From: BHER01 sp051652245
Lineage (GTDB): Bacteria > Bacillota_I > Bacilli_A > Culicoidibacterales > Culicoidibacteraceae
Length of the DNA stretch: 6,334 nucleotides
Assembly: GCA_051652245.1 (NCBI GenBank)
Contig: JBOFTV010000029.1
Coordinates: 1-6,334, forward strand
Reading direction: 5' to 3'
Shown: one piece after another, positions 1-3,852 of the stretch
Layout of the letters: each line of letters begins with the position of its first letter
Numbering within the stretch: the first letter of the stretch is position 1
Made by a program: the position numbers and the translations under genes
Notes under the pieces: model-generated
What the model was told of the DNA's origin: nothing
The model's input: the letters and a program-made list of their open reading frames with translations, nothing else
The model's database searches: none

Positions 1-971
1 CAAATATCGTATAAAGACTCAAAATAGCTATCGTAGGTCACCTGCTGAAAAATTTCTAGTCGCTCATGTTCGAATGTTTCTTGAAGTTTGTGGATGGATT
101 GAAGTTGCTTTTTGGAGAAGTAGTTTTGGAAGAGGCGAAAAATATAAAATAGAATACTTGCAAAAAGCAGGAGAAAGAGAGTTTGGACAAGATTGAGATT
201 TAGTATGAAAAGGCAAAAGAATATGAATAGTAGGAAAGACATAATAACGATAATTGTAAAACGAAAAAAAACATTGTATTCAAAAGTTGTATGAAGTTTA
301 TTCTGCCGGATCAGGATGTAACCAAATGTTATAGGCAATGCGAGCATAAAATAAGTAGAAAATGATTTTATACTCTGTGGAATACCAGGTGTGAGGGAGA
401 GAATAATAAATGGAAGAAACGAGATAAAGAATGATGTCAAGAGATGAGTCTGAAATTGCCGAAGCTCAAGACGCTGTTTAAATTTGTAATTAAACGATAA
501 ATTTAAACAGCAAATAATAGAAAGAAAAATAGAAAAATAAAGGGTAAAAGAAAAAATTTGAAAAAATGAGACCATTAGTATATAGCTAGTGAGACTAAAC
601 GATAATATTATTTTCTGGTGTGTTTTAAACAGTGCGGATTTATTTGCGTGAATAAAATGGCTGAAAAAAATATATAGTGAAAAGGGTGAAAGAGAAACTA
701 AGAATAGGTATAAAAATAGAGGGAGTGAAACAGTGGGAATTAGCATTATCCAGCCCGCTAAATGTAGTGTGATGAAAAACCACTTAGAAGAAGATTCTTC
801 AGGTGAATATAAAAAAAGTATGCTTCCTAAAAAGAATAAAATGCAGCCCAGAGAAATATTTGCGACAAGATTACTTGATAATGCGAACTCAGAGTTAACG
901 TAGTACAGTAGTAAAAGTAAGGTCAAAATGACATTTATAATAATAAGATTAACTATTTTTTCTTTTTTCAT
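1..971 (-). CDS. comP: ComP-like membrane sensor histidine kinase, N-terminal part (cut by window edge)
   Basis: This frame is open for 323 codons from the ATG at 971-969 to the left edge of the window. The protein is extremely hydrophobic, with roughly 8 to 10 membrane segments: about residues 5-24, 39-56, 65-104 (two or three), 120-160 (two), 178-195, 206-222, 236-259 and 262-279. After these comes a charged, probably cytoplasmic linker (FSKKQLQSIHKLQETFEHER). This matches the polytopic sensor half of Bacillus ComP, and the segment LPITFGYILIRQNKL resembles its last membrane hairpins. The HisKA_3 and ATPase domains would lie outside the window, so kinase function is inferred from family and position. 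The start is supported by GGAGGT at 982-977, five bases upstream of the ATG. The gene overlaps the end of comQ by 23 bases, suggesting translational coupling. Only about a dozen residues separate the first two membrane segments, so the large extracytoplasmic loop of B. subtilis ComP appears to be missing. Confidence 0.8.
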   Translation of the reverse strand, partial: MKKEKIVNLIIINVILTLLLLLYYVNSEFALSSNLVANISLGCILFFLGSILFLYSPEESSSKWFFITLHLAGWIMLIPTVSLPLFLYLFLVSLSPFSLYIFFSHFIHANKSALFKTHQKIILSFSLTSYILMVSFFQIFSFTLYFSIFLSIICCLNLSFNYKFKQRLELRQFQTHLLTSFFISFLPFIILSLTPGIPQSIKSFSTYFMLALPITFGYILIRQNKLHTTFEYNVFFRFTIIVIMSFLLFIFFCLFILNLNLVQTLFLLLFASILFYIFRLFQNYFSKKQLQSIHKLQETFEHERLEIFQQVTYDSYFESLYDI

Positions 972-1857
972 TAGAAACCTCCAATTTTAAGTATGCAGAA
1001 AAATCTTTTAGTAATTTGTGATTGTAGGGCATGCCATGATTAAGTAATATTGAGCAGTCATCTCTATACTTTAGATAAAGATAATGGCAGTATTCCAGAC
1101 TTCCACTCTGAATTATTAATAAAGACAAATCATGCTTGCTGTAGGATGAATCTTGATTCAGAGCTAAGATTTTCTTTTTAATACTTTTATTTTGGAAAGC
1201 CATTATAAGTGGCAAAGAGGGAGTTAAATTAATCAAATCTGACTTGGATGTGTTGTTCATAGCCGAAATATCATTCCCTATCTGTAGAGAGGTAGCTAGT
1301 TTTTTAGAAAAGAGTAACCAATTTTTTTTGTGGGTAGGATTGGCAATATCTATAATTAGGTGGAAAAAACATTCTGTTTTTGGAATAATGAAATTATGAT
1401 AGAATTCTTCATCGATGGCGGAAGACAATGTAGATGTTACATCGTACCACTGTCCAATCAATGTCTTTTGTAGAGATAGTAAATAATCGGTGTTCTCGGA
1501 AAGAGAGCATAATACAATCTGTGATTCTAGTAATATGTCGTAAGAAAGAAAAACCAGCATTTTTTGGTCTAAAATATCAAGATGTTCGGAATCACCATCA
1601 AAAAAATCATCAAGCAACTCTGCTGAAAAAGCAAGCAATTCAAGATTTGCTGCAATTGTAATTTCAGTAGGTGTTATTTGATGACCATTTAGTATTTTTA
1701 TGTATAAAAAAAATATGCCCCAACTAAATTTATCTTTACGTGTTCGAAAATTTATTTTGAGGAGCAAATCGACATTTAAAAGATTATTATATCTTTTAAG
1801 AACAGCATTATCATTCAATATGTGGAAAATTTCGTCTAAAAAATATTTTGTGTTCAC
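949..1857 (-). CDS. comQ: ComQ-like isoprenyl transferase for pheromone maturation
   Basis: The 302-residue product is the size of Bacillus ComQ and resembles trans-isoprenyl diphosphate synthases. The first aspartate-rich motif is clear: AELLDDFFDGD, with DDxxD at residues 83-87, which in this fold binds the prenyl diphosphate through magnesium. The second motif is reduced to QIGNDIS (residues 192-197), where classical synthases have DDxxD; a degenerate second motif is compatible with ComQ. KSDLINLTPSLPLIMA (205-220) matches the conserved K-D-L...LPL segment after the second motif. In known systems ComQ transfers a farnesyl or geranyl group onto the ComX tryptophan and is needed to make active pheromone. 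The start is GTG, chosen because GGAGG lies nine bases upstream (1871-1867). The gene begins 41 bases after the comX stop and runs 23 bases into comP, so the three genes look like one operon. An ordinary polyprenyl synthetase is the alternative, but the neighbours argue strongly for ComQ. Confidence 0.85.
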   Translation of the reverse strand: MNTKYFLDEIFHILNDNAVLKRYNNLLNVDLLLKINFRTRKDKFSWGIFFLYIKILNGHQITPTEITIAANLELLAFSAELLDDFFDGDSEHLDILDQKMLVFLSYDILLESQIVLCSLSENTDYLLSLQKTLIGQWYDVTSTLSSAIDEEFYHNFIIPKTECFFHLIIDIANPTHKKNWLLFSKKLATSLQIGNDISAMNNTSKSDLINLTPSLPLIMAFQNKSIKKKILALNQDSSYSKHDLSLLIIQSGSLEYCHYLYLKYRDDCSILLNHGMPYNHKLLKDFSAYLKLEVSNEKRKNS

Positions 1858-1898
1858 TAATTAATGCCTCCAGTGGGTGCGTATTTTTAAATTTATGA

Positions 1899-2096
1899 TT
1901 ATATATTTTTGTGTGTTCTGGGTGAGAGGGCTTCTCCCCAGAGGGTAGGATCGTTACTTTCAACATTTTGAACCATAAATGAATTCTCAACATTTTTAAA
2001 GATATTTACAGGTAGCATAGCTTGTGCTTCACTAAGAGTTAATTCCCCGGCTTTAATTTGTTGGATAATTGTCCATACAGTTTGATTTGTTTTCAT
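1899..2096 (-). CDS. comX: ComX-like pheromone precursor
   Basis: This 65-residue ORF lies immediately upstream of comQ. It has a perfect ribosome binding site, AAGGAGG at 2112-2106, nine bases before the ATG. The N-terminal half (QIKAGELTLSEAQAML, residues 13-28) has the short helical look of ComX precursors, which often carry a K-x-G-x-x-x-L stretch here. Near the C-terminus is DPTLWGE (residues 49-55). As I recall, B. subtilis 168 ComX ends DPITRQWGD, with the isoprenylated Trp also at position 53. I therefore infer W53 as the modified residue; W8 is near the N-terminus and unlikely. There is no signal peptide or membrane segment, as expected for ComX. The oddity is the tail: twelve residues (GEALSPRTHKNI) follow the Trp, where characterised Bacillus precursors usually have only a few. 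Either mature pheromones differ here or extra C-terminal trimming occurs. Short peptides of this type cannot be assigned by similarity alone; most of the confidence comes from the ComQ and ComP neighbours. Confidence 0.72.
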   Translation of the reverse strand: MKTNQTVWTIIQQIKAGELTLSEAQAMLPVNIFKNVENSFMVQNVESNDPTLWGEALSPRTHKNI

Positions 2097-2105
2097 AATT
2101 GAAAA

Positions 2106-2112
2106 CCTCCTT
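2106..2112 (-). promoter_or_regulatory. comX ribosome binding site
   Basis: On the minus strand this reads AAGGAGG, full complementarity to the 16S rRNA tail, nine bases from the ATG at 2096. It fixes the start of the 65-residue pheromone ORF and shows that this short ORF is translated efficiently. Confidence 0.85.
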
Positions 2113-2140
2113 CATAAAATTCTTTGTAACGTTAAAATAA

Positions 2141-2160
2141 TACAGCACAGAAGTGTTGTA
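2141..2160. repeat. Imperfect inverted repeat in comX upstream region
   Basis: TACAGCAC and GTGTTGTA flank a four-base AGAA centre, pairing at seven of eight positions. The dyad lies 45-64 bases upstream of the comX ATG, just downstream (in the direction of comX transcription) of the hairpin with a T-run. It could be an operator for a dimeric regulator or a second RNA hairpin in the comX leader. A minus-strand TATTAT that could serve as a -10 box lies at its comX-proximal edge (2143-2138), but I see no convincing -35 partner. Function is unproven. Confidence 0.35.
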
Positions 2161-2166
2161 TTAACT

Positions 2167-2218
2167 AAAAAAAACAGAATTAGAACACTGCCTCCCCAAA
2201 AAGCAGTGTTCTCAATTC
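2167..2218 (-). terminator. Intrinsic-terminator-like hairpin upstream of comX
   Basis: On the minus strand GAATT-G-AGAACACTGC pairs with GCAGTGTTCT-AATTC: fifteen pairs with a single bulged base and an 11-base loop containing GGGGAG. Eight consecutive T residues follow (plus-strand A-run 2167-2174). This is the form of a Rho-independent terminator acting toward comX, ending about 70 bases before the comX start codon. No minus-strand gene is recognisable upstream for it to end. It may insulate comX from antisense or readthrough transcription, or act as an attenuator within the comX leader. Confidence 0.65.
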
Positions 2219-2221
2219 ACT

Positions 2222-2250
2222 TTGAAAAAGAAATAAGCTACTGCTATATA
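2222..2250 (+). promoter_or_regulatory. Candidate sigma-A promoter, plus strand
   Basis: TTGAAA (2222-2227) and TATATA (2245-2250) are separated by 17 bases, and TGC directly before the -10 gives an extended -10 element. Transcription would start near 2257, heading away from comX. A perfect minus-strand TATAAT (2257-2252) overlaps this region but lacks a good -35. In AT-rich DNA such matches arise by chance, so this rests on spacing and the extended -10. Confidence 0.45.
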
Positions 2251-2256
2251 TATTAT

Positions 2257-2559
2257 ACAACAGTTTCCCCTTAAACAGCTACATTCTTTTTTAAATAAAA
2301 GTTTGATATTGTATTCACCAAAATCTCATATACCAAGTTGCTTATAGAGAAGCGGCTCCCCCGAGTGACACTTTTCTACAACACAAGATAAGAAATGTTT
2401 AGTCCACAATATGTGCAAAACAGATAATGATTTTGAATAAACACATCAAACCTACTTCAATAACGCTCTCATTGTCAGTGAAGTACCTTAATGATACAAC
2501 AAAAATGCCGCCATGACATGAGTAATTTGTGCAAAATAATGCACAAATCGTTTTTTTTT
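2257..2559 (+). ncRNA. Candidate non-coding RNA of about 300 nt
   Basis: The stretch is bounded by the promoter-like sequence at 2222-2250 and the hairpin-plus-T-run at 2525-2559, both on the plus strand, and has no credible ORF with a ribosome binding site. It contains two C-rich patches, UUUCCCCUUAA (2264-2274) and GGCUCCCCCGAG (2354-2365). C-rich unpaired motifs are used by some Listeria small RNAs to bind Shine-Dalgarno sequences; I do not recognise this as a named family. The 5' patch is complementary to the adhesin ribosome binding site at 3835-3846 except for one bulged G. The RNA itself is inferred from its borders only. Confidence 0.3.
2525..2559 (+). terminator. Rho-independent terminator, plus strand
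   Basis: ATTTGTGC (2525-2532) and GCACAAAT (2541-2548) form an 8-bp stem around an 8-base loop, followed after two bases by nine T residues (2551-2559). No protein gene ends here, so it either closes a non-coding transcript starting near 2257 or is left over from a lost gene. Confidence 0.65.
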
Positions 2560-2651
2560 AATAAAAATAGCATCCTAAGCGAAAAAAAAGGATATAATAT
2601 CACCATATGTGAAAAGTTTTACTTCACAATAGACGATCTATGTTGTGTTGA

Positions 2652-2670
2652 TTAAAAAGTTACTTTTTAA
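2652..2670. repeat. 19-bp near-perfect palindrome
   Basis: TTAAAAAGT and ACTTTTTAA flank a single central base, giving nine matched pairs on each side. The one-base centre suits a DNA-binding dimer site better than an RNA hairpin. A TATAAT (2593-2598, no clear -35) lies about 55 bases to the left and the 14-bp hairpin lies just right. It may be an operator for a vanished or small transcript; no regulator can be named. Confidence 0.4.
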
Positions 2671-2677
2671 AAGAACT

Positions 2678-2719
2678 AAAAGAAATACACCTTTAATTTA
2701 TTGAGGGTGTATTTCTTTT
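2678..2719. terminator. Perfect 14-bp hairpin, possible bidirectional terminator
   Basis: AAAAGAAATACACC (2678-2691) pairs without mismatch with GGTGTATTTCTTTT (2706-2719) around a 14-base AT-rich loop. The outer part of the stem gives a short T-rich run on either strand, so it could end transcription in both directions, although there is no long T-tract beyond the stem. It separates the non-coding middle of the window from the decayed gene cluster on the right. Confidence 0.5.
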
Positions 2720-2892
2720 GGTTTGTTGGTGTGGAATTTGCAGTTTAGCTCCTGAAAATAGTGAATTAGTGAAAAGAGACCACTAAAATCGCAAGTTTTG
2801 CTAAAATAAGTTAAAATGTGATATAGAGTGTGATGCTCCATTTTATCCCATATCATGTCCAAAAAAATGTAAATGAAAGGCAGGACATAACA
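2720..2892. other. Non-coding stretch before the decayed cluster
   Basis: No gene is recognisable here on either strand. AAAATG...GAG...CTCCATTTT and TGATAT...ATATCA (about 2814-2855) could form mutually exclusive small stems, but neither is strong. It probably contained the promoter and leader of the microcompartment-related gene that begins at 2893; a weak AGGA lies nine bases before that ATG. Confidence 0.3.
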
Positions 2893-2994
2893 ATGAATCA
2901 CGAAGCATTAGGTATGATCGAAACAAAAGACTTGGTAGCGACAATAGAGGTGGCAGATACTATTTGCACAGTCTTTTTTACACCTCGAAAGTAG
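2893..2994 (+). pseudogene. BMC-domain microcompartment shell protein, N-terminal remnant
   Basis: A 33-codon frame begins NHEALGMIETKDLVATIEVA and ends at TAG 2992. The first 25 residues match the start of hexameric BMC-domain shell proteins of the PduA/EutM type, whose N-terminus typically reads EALGMIETKGLVAAIEAAD. An intact protein has about 90 residues; the rest of the fold is gone, and after about residue 26 the sequence passes into what looks like another gene (the kinase remnant) in a different frame. This is a deletion junction, so the fragment cannot make shell protein. In Listeria, such proteins form the propanediol and ethanolamine microcompartments; which of these it came from cannot be told. 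Confidence 0.75.
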
Positions 2995-3385
2995 AGCTTG
3001 AGCAAGAAGATTGGGAGCATGTCAAAAATTACCTTGCAATAATTAAAAGCAAAGCGACACAGCAGTTCTACTATGAAATCCAAATTGAATTGATCAAATA
3101 GTTAGCGATGTGTATATCCCCGAACAACTGATTTTAGCGGCACTAGAAATTTTTATTGACCACCTTTTTTTACACACAGAAGAGAAATTCACGCTAAAAA
3201 TATCCGCTTTTAAAAGAGGAAAGTCGGGATTGATGACGATTTCAGTAACTGAACCTATTAGTGTCACGGAACCAACTTGCAAAATATATCGACGATATTA
3301 AGGAAACACCCCGCCTAATCATTAACAAATATGGGGGCAGATGGTTTCCTAATATTTCCTGCATGGACAAGAGAGGAAAAGATGA
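2979..3385 (+). pseudogene. LytS/YesM-type sensor histidine kinase, C-terminal remnant
   Basis: Two adjoining frames carry pieces of the conserved region of this kinase family. First comes KVELEQEDWEHVKNYLAII followed by QQFYYEIQIEL (frame ending at TAG 3099-3101), matching the usual V-x-L-x-x-E-x-x-x-V-x-x-YL...RF...Y-x-I-x-I pattern after the His box. One frame change later comes DVYIPEQLILAALEIFIDHLF (DVY from 3107), corresponding to IPPLILQPLVENAIKHG, the N-box helix; here the key Asn is replaced by Phe. KISAFKRGKSGLMTISVTE then matches the strand before the G1 box, whose D-x-G-x-G is lost. The frame stops at 3299-3301. In the same frame a TGA at 3383-3385 overlaps the next gene's ATG, so the intact kinase probably ended there, coupled to its regulator. 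The N-terminal sensor half is absent. EutW, or a PocR-domain kinase of a microcompartment locus, are possible origins. Confidence 0.7.
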
Positions 3386-3665
3386 AAATACTCATCGCTG
3401 AACATGATCCCTAGAGAACAAATCACGAGGGTTAACGGATTAGCTCTCCAACAATGCTTCCACCCAAAAAATCAAGGCACCTATACCGCTATAATCGCGG
3501 AAGTAGGAACCCTGAGGGTGTAATATAGTCGGAAAATTCGAGTCATTTTAGCATATATCGATGCCAGCTTTACGACGAACAGAATATAGGTGTTATCACA
3601 TCGCATCAGCGGTTGGTTATACGGATGCGTCTTATTACATTAGAATAAGTCGTGGCGAAATGATG
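3382..3665 (+). pseudogene. AraC-type response regulator, remnant
   Basis: A good ribosome binding site (GAGAGGAAAA) precedes MKILIAEHDP, the usual start of a receiver domain (MKILIAEDDP), and then TAG at 3412. In another frame (from 3410) PREQ...TYTAIIAEVG continues at the spacing expected between the acidic pocket and the second receiver strand (IxAEVGNG). The middle of the protein is missing. From 3551 AYIDASFTTN, and from 3600 IASAVGYTDASYYIR, match the helix-turn-helix of AraC family regulators (typically YI-x-x-N...IA-x-x-VGY-x-D-x-SYF). The remnant is therefore a receiver-AraC regulator of the YesN kind, paired with the kinase remnant immediately upstream. At least two frame changes, two stops and large internal deletions make it non-functional. 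Confidence 0.7.
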
Positions 3666-3703
3666 AATAAGGCCTTTTTTTTGTTAAATAAGTTAGGAAA
3701 ATG

Positions 3704-3732
3704 CTGGAAAAATCAGAAAAACATGATATAAT
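3704..3732 (+). promoter_or_regulatory. Candidate adhesin promoter
   Basis: A consensus -10 TATAAT (3727-3732) with extended TGA directly before it (3724-3726) is preceded at 17 bases by a weak -35, CTGGAA (3704-3709). The start would fall near 3739, giving a leader of about 115 bases to the ATG at 3853. The perfect extended -10 can compensate for the poor -35. Confidence 0.5.
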
Positions 3733-3836
3733 TATTTTGTTATCAATTGTTTGTTTAATGGGTTTAGATGTAACAATAGAAGTATAGAGAACGTTGAAAT
3801 TGATGTTAGCTATACTAAAGAGATGGTAAAAATATT

Positions 3837-3843
3837 AAGGGGG
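3837..3843 (+). promoter_or_regulatory. Adhesin ribosome binding site
   Basis: AAGGGGG lies nine bases before the ATG at 3853 and supports that start. It sits in the wider sequence TTAAGGGGGAAA (3835-3846), which is complementary to a C-rich patch of the candidate RNA at 2264-2274. Confidence 0.75.
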
Positions 3844-3852
3844 AAAATTAGG

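Noticed and set aside
1434..1661. 75-codon plus-strand ORF inside comQ
   Set aside because: Antisense to a well-supported gene, with no family resemblance.
1811..1993. 60-codon minus-strand ORF overlapping comX and comQ
   Set aside because: It overlaps both better-supported genes in another frame. Its possible start lies inside comX and lacks a good ribosome binding site.
2180..2260. 26-codon minus-strand leader ORF starting at TTG and ending inside the comX-leader hairpin
   Set aside because: The AAGGGG before it is well placed, but TTG is the only start, the peptide shows no run of regulatory codons, and AT-rich DNA readily gives such frames.
2318..2435. Minus-strand reading frame encoding ...KCHSGEPLLYKQLGI
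   Set aside because: About 37 codons with no start codon or ribosome binding site and no family that I recognise; a chance frame cannot be excluded.
2698..3282. Three minus-strand ORFs of 61-67 codons across the decayed region
   Set aside because: They are antisense to the kinase and BMC remnants or cover non-coding DNA, and no protein family is recognisable in them.
3740..3753. PrfA-box-like sequence TTATCAATTGTTTG upstream of the adhesin
   Set aside because: Three mismatches to TTAACANNTGTTAA, located downstream of the best -10 box, and no -10 at the usual 22-23 bases after it. LapB in L. monocytogenes is PrfA-linked, so it is worth noting but not supported.
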